From assembly GCA_041659525.1 (NCBI GenBank), contig JBAZYC010000001.1:310001-374000 (forward strand): DNA of 64,000 nucleotides, given 5' to 3'. This stretch comes from JAAZKV01 sp041659525 (GTDB taxonomy: Archaea; Iainarchaeota; Iainarchaeia; Iainarchaeales; JAAZKV01). The notes beneath the pieces are model-generated. The model saw only the letters and a program-made list of their open reading frames with translations. It was not told the origin of the DNA and did no database searches. Positions 56,656 to 64,000 of the stretch are shown here, piece by piece (position 1 is the first letter of the stretch; each line of letters opens with the position of its first letter). Position numbers and translations under genes: made by a program.

Positions 56656-56667
56656 CCTTTAATAAAG
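56656..56667 (-). promoter_or_regulatory. Predicted promoter of tRNA-Asp
   Basis: CTTTATTAAAGG on the minus strand ends about 22 bases before the tRNA 5' end. An AGGCC/GGCCT hairpin lies between the box and the gene. Confidence 0.5.
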
Positions 56668-56751
56668 AAAATAGCCTTAGTGAAGGTTTTTATTTGTTTT
56701 TAGTGGCTCAAAAAAATGAGTATTAAATACACTTACCACCCTATTTGATTT

Positions 56752-57378
56752 ATGATAAAAGTAATTCAAATTAAAGTAGGAGGTTTTGACAACAACTTTT
56801 CTTACCTAATTTTTGATTCTAGTTCAAAACAAAAAGAAGCTATTCTAATTGACTCTACTGGAGAGGCTAATGCAATTGAAAAAGAAATTTTGAAACACAA
56901 AATAAAAGTAATAGCTCAATTATTTACTCATGCTCACCCTGACCATTGTGAATTAATTGATTATTTTGAATTAAAAGGAATTAAATCATTTAAACCAAAA
57001 CCCGCACAACTTGGTTTTATCGAAAATCTTACTTATAGCGGGCTTGATATTAAAGTAATTCACACTCCGGGTCACACAAAAGAATGCGTTTGCTTTTTAA
57101 TTGAAAATAATTTGTTTACAGGAGATACTCTTTTTGTAAAAGGGGTTGGGACTACTAATTATGGAGGAAATGAAAGTGAACTTAATGAATCTTTAGCGTT
57201 TATTTCAACTTTTGATAAAAATTTGACTCTTTGGCCTGGGCATAATTATGGTGGGGCTTCTTCTAAATTAGGAGAAGCAATCACTAACGCTCACTTAAGA
57301 CCAAGTAAAGAAATCCTAGAGACTATTAAGAAAAAAGTTATTGAATATGAATCAAAACTTAGCAAGAAAAAATTTTAG
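56752..57378 (+). CDS. Metallo-beta-lactamase fold hydrolase (glyoxalase II-like)
   Basis: This 208-residue protein has the zinc motif THAHPDHCE (about 62-70), HTPGHTKECVCF with the third His region, FTGDTLFV with the bridging Asp and WPGHNYGG with the last His. All metal ligands of the family are present. Its size and GHT/GDTLF motifs fit glyoxalase II-like thioester hydrolases. The true substrate is unknown. It is convergent with the next gene. Confidence 0.9.
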   Translation: MIKVIQIKVGGFDNNFSYLIFDSSSKQKEAILIDSTGEANAIEKEILKHKIKVIAQLFTHAHPDHCELIDYFELKGIKSFKPKPAQLGFIENLTYSGLDIKVIHTPGHTKECVCFLIENNLFTGDTLFVKGVGTTNYGGNESELNESLAFISTFDKNLTLWPGHNYGGASSKLGEAITNAHLRPSKEILETIKKKVIEYESKLSKKKF

Positions 57379-57383
57379 TTTAT

Positions 57384-57935
57384 TTAAAATTTAATTTTCT
57401 TTGAAATTAAAACAACTATTGCCCCGCTTATTGCAGTAACAAATTGGATTATCCCAAACATTGTTAAAAAAATTACAGGAACTAAATTTAGTGTAAACAA
57501 AATTATTGAAACAATAAAAAGAATAGTTGTTTTTATTGTGCTTGAAAGTATTGCAGATTTAAAAAAATCCATTTTTGCTTTCTTATGAAAACTTCTCGTA
57601 AAAAACATCAATGTAAAATTACTTATCCAAATTGCTGGCAGAATTAAAAGTAATTGGGGAGTTAAATTTCCAAAAAGAATTCCCCCAGTTATTACTGCAA
57701 TACTCGGAACAAGTGCTAGTAAGAAAACTTTTTTTGTATTATAATCAATTGCTGATTTTATCAAAAGAGCATTAACTAGGGTTCCTACAATTAATTGGTT
57801 TAGGGGCAAAAGAGGGATTGTGAATAAAGCAAGTAAATAAACTAACAATTCTTTGTTCTCGTTTTTTAGTATTCCTCCAAAGTAATTAGAATTTTTTTTA
57901 GGAGTAATTGTTTTGTAAGAAAATTCTCTGTCCAT
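57384..57935 (-). CDS. Five-helix membrane protein
   Basis: This 183-residue protein has about five hydrophobic segments (34-58, 68-88, 92-112, 128-150, 152-178). The sequence PLNQLIVGTLVNALLIKSAI followed by LVPSIAVITGGILFG recalls small membrane proteins of Patescibacteria that databases sometimes label iron hydrogenase, though they lack H-cluster motifs; this link is from memory. ECF-type S-components are another possibility. No metal motif is visible. Confidence 0.5.
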   Translation of the reverse strand: MDREFSYKTITPKKNSNYFGGILKNENKELLVYLLALFTIPLLPLNQLIVGTLVNALLIKSAIDYNTKKVFLLALVPSIAVITGGILFGNLTPQLLLILPAIWISNFTLMFFTRSFHKKAKMDFFKSAILSSTIKTTILFIVSIILFTLNLVPVIFLTMFGIIQFVTAISGAIVVLISKKIKF

Positions 57936-58068
57936 TTAACACTAATTAGCACTTAACTTACCTTTAATTAGTGGGTTGTAAATAAAAGATGGATTTAATT
58001 AAAAATTAGAACTAAGGTAATTGGCACTCTTTCATTTTTAGTGAAAGAGTACTTCTCTTTAAATTTTT

Positions 58069-58428
58069 TTAAGCAATTATTATTCTTCCCTTAGCTTTAG
58101 CTGCTTCTTCAGCTCCTTTTTCAAATATTACTTCTGTTCCTGCTGGGAAATCTTCTTTGTATACTCCCTCAATCATGAGTACTACTTGTGCTCCTTCTTT
58201 TGTACAACAGCCGTCTCCAGATTTTGATTCTACACTTATTACTTGTGTAGAACTTTTTCCAGCAACCTTCATTTTTTTTGCTACTGCTCCTTCAACGAGT
58301 TTTGCAATAACGCAAACTGCATCCATTCCTACAAATTTTTCTGCTTTAATTACTTTTATTTTTCCTCTAGTATGAGAAGCGGCGTTAACACCATTCATAC
58401 TTCCAAATGTTAATGAACTTAGACTCAA
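58069..58428 (-). CDS. Small EF-Tu domain 2-like protein
   Basis: This 119-residue protein resembles a stand-alone translation-factor beta-barrel (EF-Tu domain 2): HTRGKIKVIKAEKFVGMDAV, a ISVESKSGDGCCTKEGAQVV segment where the barrel core is expected, then IEGVYKEDFPAGTEVIF. Archaeal proteins of this sort have been described as tRNA-binding (Pbp11 type). The TTG after GGGTGATTGAT is preferred; the GTG in that site is an alternative. The CC pair near residue 77 is notable. Confidence 0.5.
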   Translation of the reverse strand: MSLSSLTFGSMNGVNAASHTRGKIKVIKAEKFVGMDAVCVIAKLVEGAVAKKMKVAGKSSTQVISVESKSGDGCCTKEGAQVVLMIEGVYKEDFPAGTEVIFEKGAEEAAKAKGRIIIA

Positions 58429-58604
58429 ATCAATCACCCATGTAGTTTAATTTCTTTTTCGGAAAGGCAAATTTCCGCAATAGTTATTCCTTTTTGATTA
58501 ATAAACTTTCTCTTTACTAAAAGCAAACCAAAAAAAACAAGGAAAAACGTTGCAAAAAGAAGTTAAAAAAATACAAGAACTAAAAACAGAAAAAAAGAAG
58601 AAAA

Positions 58605-58627
58605 CTAGTGACTTTTTTAGCCACTAG
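58605..58627 (-). terminator. Hairpin terminator after RuBisCO
   Basis: CTAGTG pairs with CACTAG around an 11-base loop, 20 bases past the RuBisCO stop, followed by TTTTCTTCTTTTTTTC on the minus strand. Confidence 0.65.
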
Positions 58628-58646
58628 CGTTTTTTAAAAAAAGATT

Positions 58647-59957
58647 TTATCTAGGAAGAGTATGTCCCCAAGTTTTGAGTGCTTCTTTTAGTGCAGGACA
58701 AGTTTTTGCTTTTTCTTCTACACTTATTTTCTCTAAATAAGCTTCTACTGCAGCCCTCATTGCAACTGCTCCAGCGTGACTTCCTTTAGGATGTCCATGT
58801 ACCCCCCCACCAAGTTGAATCATTATGTTTGTTCCAAACATTTTGAATATTTGATCCACTATTCCAGGGTGTAGTCCTCCGCTTGATACGGGGAACACTG
58901 GTTTTAATCCACTCCAATCTTGAGCAAGAGTGTGTTCTCTCATATTTTCTTTTGTCTTAGTGGCAGTTAACTCTTGTTGGCATTGTAGTACTTCATCTCT
59001 TGGGCTAACTAATTTTCCAATGCTTGTTCCAATGTGTAATTGATCTACTCCAATTAGTCTTGAGAGTTTTGAAACGCAGTTCATTGAGAAACCGTGGTCA
59101 GGGTCTCTAGTCATTGCCCCATGCATTGCTCTATGAGCGTGTATTGCAAGTCCTAAGTCTTCACATTCTTCTCTTAGAGAATTTACTGCAGTCCAACCTG
59201 ATGCAATGATATCAATCATTACGTATTCTCCGCCCATTTTTTTTACGTACCGTGCTCTGTCAAGCATTTCTTCTACAGTGGGCGCAGTTACATTAATCAA
59301 GTAAGATTTTTTTTCCCCAGTTTCTTTTTCTGCTTTGTCTCTCATCTTCAAAGATTTTTCTACTCTTTTTTTGAATGGATTAAATTTTTGGTTAGTTAAA
59401 TTTTCATCATCTTTTAGTAAATCTAGTCCGCCTGTCCAAATATCATATCCTACTTGGGCATGTTCTTCAGTAGTCATTCCTACTTTTGGTTTTGCAACAC
59501 TAAGCATCAATGGTCTTTTTTCTTCATTGAATATTTTTCTTATTCCCACAATTCCTTTTTTTGGTCCGCGGTATTTTTTCACCATGTTTTTTGAAAATAC
59601 AATATCTTGTAATCGAAGTCCGTCAACTGCTTTCATTCCAAAAACATTTCCAGCAATTGAAGCTAGTATTTGGCTTGGATTTTCTTGTTCAAAGTGATCT
59701 TCTGGGTAAGCAATTTTTATCCAATAACCTGCAGGAGTGTGTTCTACGCTGTATACTTTTGCAGCAACTTTTCTTACGTGTGGGTACTTTGCCCAAATAT
59801 CTAAATCGGTCCAAGTTCCTACACTTGATTCGCTAGCAACTGCTCCAAATGCGCGTTCTGGAGTCTCCCATTCTGGTACTTTTACTTTGAATACTGCGAG
59901 CACATCTTTGTTATTAGGTTTGTACCCTAAATCAACAAAATCTTCATATCCAGCCAT
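58647..59957 (-). CDS. rbcL: Ribulose-1,5-bisphosphate carboxylase, archaeal form III type
   Basis: This 436-residue enzyme fixes CO2 onto RuBP, in archaea mostly within the AMP salvage pathway. Catalytic residues are kept: Glu43 and Thr48-Trp49 (SESSVGTWT), Asn103, Lys146 and Lys148 (AKPKVG), carbamylated Lys172 with Asp174 and Glu175 (GGLDLLKDDEN), His265 (HAHRAMHG), His298, loop 6 Lys305 (GTSIGKL) and PVSSGGLHPG. Loop 6 reads GKLVSPRDE rather than GKLEG. ATG 59957 follows a GGTGATG site. AMP phosphorylase and R15P isomerase genes are not in the window. Confidence 0.95.
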   Translation of the reverse strand: MAGYEDFVDLGYKPNNKDVLAVFKVKVPEWETPERAFGAVASESSVGTWTDLDIWAKYPHVRKVAAKVYSVEHTPAGYWIKIAYPEDHFEQENPSQILASIAGNVFGMKAVDGLRLQDIVFSKNMVKKYRGPKKGIVGIRKIFNEEKRPLMLSVAKPKVGMTTEEHAQVGYDIWTGGLDLLKDDENLTNQKFNPFKKRVEKSLKMRDKAEKETGEKKSYLINVTAPTVEEMLDRARYVKKMGGEYVMIDIIASGWTAVNSLREECEDLGLAIHAHRAMHGAMTRDPDHGFSMNCVSKLSRLIGVDQLHIGTSIGKLVSPRDEVLQCQQELTATKTKENMREHTLAQDWSGLKPVFPVSSGGLHPGIVDQIFKMFGTNIMIQLGGGVHGHPKGSHAGAVAMRAAVEAYLEKISVEEKAKTCPALKEALKTWGHTLPR

Positions 59958-60008
59958 TTTTACATCACCTAAGATCAAAGTAATTACTTCGCTTTGATTA
60001 GGGAGTTA

Positions 60009-60022
60009 GGGTATAAAAAAGT
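60009..60022 (-). promoter_or_regulatory. Predicted promoter of RuBisCO
   Basis: The minus strand reads ACTTTTTTATACCC about 55 bases before the RuBisCO ATG. It comes directly after the hairpins that close the FKBP gene, so RuBisCO is probably monocistronic. Confidence 0.5.
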
Positions 60023-60045
60023 TTTCTTTTAGTTAGAAGAAATTT

Positions 60046-60119
60046 CAAGCTAGGTTTTGGGCCTAGCTTGTAAATCTAAAAGTTATTTTTTCTTAGACAA
60101 AGCAAATCATTAGATTTGC
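60046..60119 (-). terminator. Two tandem hairpins after the FKBP gene
   Basis: The first (60102-60119) is a perfect seven-base GCAAATC/GATTTGC stem, followed by a U-containing spacer. The second (60046-60070) is a perfect nine-base CAAGCTAGG/CCTAGCTTG stem with a seven-base loop. Together they probably stop transcription between the FKBP gene and the RuBisCO promoter. Confidence 0.6.
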
Positions 60120-60137
60120 GGGACCCAGAAAAAATCA

Positions 60138-61091
60138 CTATTTTTTCTTTGGTCGTTGTATTGTTGTTGCTGAGTCTCTTGATACATCAAAACTTCCAGA
60201 TTTCTTTCCACCCTTGATTTCATCAGCTATTTGGTGAATACTTTTAGGCTTGTCCTCGTCAGAGGATGCAGGTGCTTTTTCCTCTTCTTCTTTCTCTTCA
60301 TGTTCATGGTGATCATGGTTGCAATTAGGTCCGTGGTGGTGCACATGAGCATTATCTTCATGGTTGCAGTTTGGTCCGTGAACGTGTGCTTGTTCAGTAA
60401 CTTGTGGATTTGCTTTTGATCCTTCAACTTTTACAATTCCTTCTTTGAATTCTATTTGTAAGTCAAAGTCTTTTGCAAGTTCTTTAATTGCTTCATTTAC
60501 TTGGCTCAAATTTTTCAAAAAATCTCCAGATGCAGTGATTATCATTTTTCCTTCTGTATAATCATGTTTTGTTCCTGGAATTCTAGAATAATATTTTTCG
60601 TACATTTTTTGAGCAATTTCTTTTTTGTCCTTAATTTCTTTTACAAGCTCTACGTGGTACTCAACTTCTCTTCCAGCTAAAGGGTGGTTAAAATCAATTC
60701 TTACTCTTCCTGAACTAACACTTTGTACTTTTCCAATTGCATTAGCTATTCTTACAACTAATCCAGGGAAAGGATTTATTTTTTGTTCAATAAAATTTTG
60801 CAATGGAACTACTCTTAGCATCTCAGCGTTTCTTTCTCCAAAAGCTTCACTTGGAAGTAATTTAACTATTCTTTTTTCTCCTTCGTTCATTTCATCAATT
60901 GCATTTTCAACTTTTTCAAGGAGTTCTTTTTCTCCAACTATAATATCAAGTGGCTTGTATTTTCTGCGTTCGTCAAATATTCCTGCACTTTTTGCTTCAC
61001 TTTCAATTGTTGTGTCAAATACTGCGTTTTCTAGAAGTTCTTTTCCAACAAAATTTACACTAACCATTTTTCTTTTTTTCTTTTCAGCCAT
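60138..61091 (-). CDS. FKBP-type prolyl isomerase with His/Cys-rich metal-binding tail
   Basis: This 317-residue SlyD-like protein has an FKBP domain with the IF (insert-in-flap) chaperone module (VSVNFVGKELLENAVFDTTI, KRIVKLLPSEAFGERN, VRIDFNHPLAGREVEYHVEL). A second helical/beta domain follows (about 160-235). The tail near 237-270 repeats HVHGPNCNHE and HVHHHGPNCNHDHHEHEE, a likely nickel, zinc or copper site. The last 45 residues are charged. It has its own terminators, with RuBisCO downstream. Confidence 0.9.
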   Translation of the reverse strand: MAEKKKRKMVSVNFVGKELLENAVFDTTIESEAKSAGIFDERRKYKPLDIIVGEKELLEKVENAIDEMNEGEKRIVKLLPSEAFGERNAEMLRVVPLQNFIEQKINPFPGLVVRIANAIGKVQSVSSGRVRIDFNHPLAGREVEYHVELVKEIKDKKEIAQKMYEKYYSRIPGTKHDYTEGKMIITASGDFLKNLSQVNEAIKELAKDFDLQIEFKEGIVKVEGSKANPQVTEQAHVHGPNCNHEDNAHVHHHGPNCNHDHHEHEEKEEEEKAPASSDEDKPKSIHQIADEIKGGKKSGSFDVSRDSATTIQRPKKK

Positions 61092-61266
61092 TTAAATCCA
61101 CCCTTCTTGTACCACTTTATTACTAGGCCTCTTTGGCCCAAAGAATATGAATAAGGAGTATTGTTTAAGGTTTTTAAAGTTGTTTTCCTCCTGCACCTTG
61201 TGAAATTTTCCTAAAAGACCAAAGGGAAAAAGCAAGTTTTTAAACGTATTTTAGTTTCTCTTTATT

Positions 61267-62001
61267 ATGGATAAGCAAACAATTGTAAAGTACTTAGGAA
61301 TTTTGGTTTTAGTAGTAATGGCTTTTAGTATGCTTGCAGCAGGAATGCTTTCTGCAAACAGATCAGCTAGCGATACTAGTACTGACCCTCTTCCTCAAGC
61401 AAAAGACAACCCATTTGATTATACTTTAACTTTTGATGCTAATGCGATTAAGGAACTTAGTTCTGCTAGATTTGGTGGATTAACTACTGAGACTGATAAG
61501 AGTTTGATTGATAGCGCAGTTTTGAAAGTAGAAGGAGTTTCTAAAGTTACTTCTAAATTTTCAAAAACTAGTCTTGATGCAAATAATTGGGTTTACTTAG
61601 CTGAACTTACAGTAAAAAAAGGTTTTGATGTTGTTAGTGTTACTCAAAAAATTTCTGATTTGAATTTCTTTGAGAAAGAAAATTTCCAAGCAATGAAATA
61701 CATGACTATTAGTGTTCCTTCTTATATAATGCTTCATAATATTGATTTGAATATTGATAGAAACTTTTCTTTCCCAACAGCTACTAGTTATTCTTTAGTT
61801 GGAACAAGTACTGCTAGTGGAGACGAAATTGTTGTTAATGGACAAATAACTGTTCAAGGAAGTGCTGTTCTTGCACTTGAGTTAATTGAAAGTACTAATA
61901 AGACTCAAGAAAGAGCAATGCAAGAATACCTTAACCAATTACAATTAGATCAAAACATTACAGTGGATACTAACGCTGCTGTTGATACTAATTTGTCTTA
62001 A
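61267..62001 (+). CDS. Exported or membrane-anchored protein of unknown family
   Basis: This 244-residue protein has an N-terminal hydrophobic helix (about 8-28, LGILVLVVMAFSMLAAGML) that could be a signal anchor, then a mixed alpha/beta extracellular part (FDYTLTFDANAIKELSSARF; VYLAELTVKKGFDVVSVTQK). It ends in an Asn/Thr/Asp-rich tail. No family was recognised. It is divergent from the FKBP gene. Confidence 0.6.
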   Translation: MDKQTIVKYLGILVLVVMAFSMLAAGMLSANRSASDTSTDPLPQAKDNPFDYTLTFDANAIKELSSARFGGLTTETDKSLIDSAVLKVEGVSKVTSKFSKTSLDANNWVYLAELTVKKGFDVVSVTQKISDLNFFEKENFQAMKYMTISVPSYIMLHNIDLNIDRNFSFPTATSYSLVGTSTASGDEIVVNGQITVQGSAVLALELIESTNKTQERAMQEYLNQLQLDQNITVDTNAAVDTNLS

Positions 62002-62145
62002 TTGATTTAATTTCAACTCAGTTCTTTATCATAAAATTTCTTTTCTTTAATCATAAACCTCTTTTATCTAATCTAAACCCCTAATTTCTAATCTGGTTCG
62101 TTCAAAGGAAAAGGATTTAATACCCAAAAACACTATATTTCTACT

Positions 62146-62661
62146 ATGAATGGTAAAATCAGCGCACTGGTATTTGCAGTACTTGCATTAGCATTACTCT
62201 CAATCTCTGGTTGTGTTACCCCAGTTGATGAGCAAAAGAACTTTGATGCTTTAGCAAAACTTCAAACCACTTATTTAGTAAAAACAGGTTTTTCTTCTAA
62301 CCTTTCTACTATGAGCGATTACATTAATTTGCTTTCTGAATTAAAATCTAAAACTAGTGGTAGTGCTGGAAAAGTTATTGAAGCAGAACTATATTCAGCT
62401 CAAACATTTTACTATTACAACAAAGCTCTTGTTGATTCCACTTCAATTGATTATCAAAAAATGAGTTGTTCTTCTACCGCAACTAAATCAACTATTTCCT
62501 CAATTACTCTTGCAAATGATTACGCTACAAAAGCAACTACTGCATTAAGCGGTTTGTTTGAAAATGAAAAAGATAAATTAAGAGCAAATCAACTTGAAAC
62601 AGTAAAAGGTTATGCTGAACAAATAACCCAAATACAAAAGTTCTTTGCAGATAAATGCTAA
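62146..62661 (+). CDS. Helical lipoprotein
   Basis: This 171-residue protein has a lipobox signal (VFAVLALALLSISG then Cys) and an all-helical mature part (LQTTYLVKTGFSSNLSTMSD; ANDYATKATTALSGLFENEK) with two further cysteines that could pair. No family was recognised. The gene has A/T-rich upstream sequence and no clear neighbour relation. Confidence 0.65.
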   Translation: MNGKISALVFAVLALALLSISGCVTPVDEQKNFDALAKLQTTYLVKTGFSSNLSTMSDYINLLSELKSKTSGSAGKVIEAELYSAQTFYYYNKALVDSTSIDYQKMSCSSTATKSTISSITLANDYATKATTALSGLFENEKDKLRANQLETVKGYAEQITQIQKFFADKC

Positions 62662-62709
62662 TTATTAAAAAAAACAAATAAAAAACTAAGTGTGGCTTTA
62701 CTAATACTT

Positions 62710-63375
62710 ATGAAAGAAGAAAGTTTTGATAAAAACGAATTTCTCAAAAAAGGAGCTGAGGCGCAATTAGTTTTAGAACAAGCTCAAGACGGATTTGTGT
62801 TATCAAAAAAAAGAATAATGAAGAATTATCGTAACCCTAAACTTGATCTTAAGATAAGAACTACTCGTACGCGCTCGGAAGCTAAAATTCTAAAAGAACT
62901 TTGGAACAGTATGAACGTCCCTAAATTAATTAAGGTGGATGAAAAGAAAGCTGAAATATTAATGGAATTTATTCAGGGAAAACGATTGAAAGAAGTAATT
63001 GAAAAAAATCCCGCTCTTTGCACCCAAGCAGGAAAGCAAATAAAAAAACTCCACAATTTAGGAATAATTCACGGTGATTTAACTACTTCAAATATTATTT
63101 TTGTTGATCCAAAAGATAAAGAAATAAAAAAGAATAAAGATTTGCTTGAAAGAATTAAGAAAAAAGGTTCTTTGTTTTTCATTGACTTTGGACTTGGGTT
63201 TTATTCTAAAAAAGAAGAGGACAGGGCAACGGATTTAGTAGTTTTTAAGAAAACTTTTAACGCTACTCACTCAAAAATCAAGAACGGATGGACCCTTGTT
63301 CTAAAAGGATACGCCCCAAGTAAAGAGCTGACTGAAAGAATGAGCGCGATTGAGAAACGAGCAAGATATCACTAG
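62710..63375 (+). CDS. bud32: KEOPS complex kinase/ATPase Bud32
   Basis: Bud32 is the small atypical kinase of the KEOPS complex that makes t6A37 in ANN-decoding tRNAs. The 221 residues show GAEAQLVLEQ in the nucleotide-binding strand region, RTTRTRSEAKIL, the catalytic loop IIHGDLTTSNIIF and the metal-binding FIDFGLGFYS. The C-terminus (GYAPSKELTERMSAIEKRAR) is typical. ATG is chosen; a GTG six codons earlier is open. Kae1, often fused or adjacent, is not in the window. Confidence 0.94.
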   Translation: MKEESFDKNEFLKKGAEAQLVLEQAQDGFVLSKKRIMKNYRNPKLDLKIRTTRTRSEAKILKELWNSMNVPKLIKVDEKKAEILMEFIQGKRLKEVIEKNPALCTQAGKQIKKLHNLGIIHGDLTTSNIIFVDPKDKEIKKNKDLLERIKKKGSLFFIDFGLGFYSKKEEDRATDLVVFKKTFNATHSKIKNGWTLVLKGYAPSKELTERMSAIEKRARYH

Positions 63376-63446
63376 TTGCTTTCGCATCACAATTGAATAT
63401 TGCATTAACTCCCTAATTTACTAATTTTCAAAACCTTTGGAGCAAC

Positions 63447-63456
63447 CTTTATAAAC
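63447..63456 (+). promoter_or_regulatory. Predicted promoter of S15 with structured leader
   Basis: CCTTTATAAACA is a strong TATA box about 145 bases before the S15 ATG. The presumed leader contains GCAAATC/GGTTTGC and CCGAAA/TTTTCGG pairings, a possible control structure. Confidence 0.5.
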
Positions 63457-63594
63457 ATTCTTTTTACTAAAATGATTATTAGTTGCAAATCAAAGGGTTT
63501 GCAAAGCATTGATTTTTTGGTTCTTTCCTACGCCGAAAGTAAAAGGTTTTCGGGTTTGGACGGTTAAATTTGAAATAGTTATAGTGTGATTGTT

Positions 63595-64000
63595 ATGGCT
63601 AAAAAGAGTACTACAAAGGCAGAAAGTAAAGCAGGACTAAGTAGACAAGAACTTGAAGAACAGGTTGTTTCTCTTTCTAATGCTGGACATAGTCCAAGCA
63701 AAATTGGTTTAATTCTTAGAGACGAACACGATATTAAGAACTTTTCAGAAGAAACAGGCAAAACTATTCAACAAGTACTAAGAGAGAATGACTTAATTGG
63801 AGAAATCCCTGAAGACTTACTAAATTTAATTAGAAGAAGTGTTGTTTTATCAAACCACATGAATAAGAACAAGAAAGATTACTCAGCTAAAAGAGGATAC
63901 GAACTTACAGTTTCAAAAATAAGAAGACTAACTAAATATTACGCAAAGAAAAGTAAAATACCTGCTGGATGGCGTTATACTCCTGAAGAAGCAGCTTTGT
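63595..64000 (+). CDS. rps15: Small ribosomal subunit protein uS15 (C-terminus beyond window)
   Basis: This S15 protein of the 30S platform is open to the right edge (135 residues seen). It shows LSRQELEEQVVSLSNAGHSP, SKIGLILRDEHDIKNF, IPEDLLNLIRRSVVLSNHM, NKKDYSAKRGYELTVSKIRR and IPAGWRYTPEEAA, the archaeal form. Its N-terminal arm is Lys/Thr/Ser-rich and shorter than the usual archaeal MARMH-type arm. Only a few residues are likely missing. Confidence 0.95.
   Translation, partial: MAKKSTTKAESKAGLSRQELEEQVVSLSNAGHSPSKIGLILRDEHDIKNFSEETGKTIQQVLRENDLIGEIPEDLLNLIRRSVVLSNHMNKNKKDYSAKRGYELTVSKIRRLTKYYAKKSKIPAGWRYTPEEAAL

Noticed and set aside
57384..57935. Second hydrogenase gene
   Set aside because: The resemblance is only to membrane proteins that carry a misleading iron hydrogenase label; there are no Cys motifs for an H-cluster.

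Overview
The window is an AT-rich, densely coding archaeal chromosome segment, most likely from a DPANN-type archaeon. It carries the complete archaeal-order S10/spc ribosomal protein supercluster, a split archaeal RNA polymerase operon (B''-B'-A'-A''), archaeal EF-1A and EF-2, aIF1, RNase P Rpp29, Bud32, RtcB with archease, and a form III-type RuBisCO. The assignment to a DPANN lineage is inference from the many short secreted proteins, the minimal [FeFe]-hydrogenase-like protein and the RuBisCO. The exact phylum cannot be read from the sequence by eye. No rRNA, CRISPR array or insertion sequence was seen.
Layout, minus strand unless stated. 1-13.8 kb: secY (runs off the left edge) and the L3-to-L15 cluster, read right to left from a promoter near 14.0 kb. 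14.1-17.3 kb: a large anchored surface protein and a polytopic membrane protein. 17.4-19.7 kb: RtcB, archease and a small membrane protein. 19.8-27.0 kb: S10, EF-1A, two tandem paralogues of uncertain family, EF-2, S7 and S12. 27.2-28.0 kb (plus): a degenerate, frameshifted Fic-family gene breaking into the normally continuous translation/RNA polymerase gene string. 28.0-36.8 kb: NusA-like protein, L30e, RpoA2, A1, B1, B2 and H. 37-41.4 kb: membrane and lipoprotein genes and a DUF2203 protein.
41.5-55.9 kb is the accessory, iron-sulfur-rich part. It holds two U32-family genes (one with a frameshift), a stand-alone [FeFe]-hydrogenase catalytic domain, an AF1577-like SPASM radical SAM enzyme, an NSUN-type RNA methyltransferase, a Kazal-domain secreted protein, and a complete radical SAM-MEMO-AMMECR1 gene trio followed by a PPC/DUF296 gene and a 46-residue zinc ribbon missing from ordinary ORF calls. 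56-64 kb: a cupredoxin lipoprotein, tRNA-Asp(GTC), a metallo-beta-lactamase, RuBisCO, an FKBP-type isomerase with a duplicated His/Cys metal-binding tail, two secreted proteins, Bud32 and the start of S15.
Two genome-wide habits stand out. Translation starts usually follow a GGTGA-type ribosome binding site about six bases before the start codon, so many longest ORFs begin 3-7 codons too early; I moved those starts. Most transcription units also end in a perfect hairpin, often followed by a U-run, which looks more like bacterial intrinsic terminators than the bare U-tracts usually described for Archaea.
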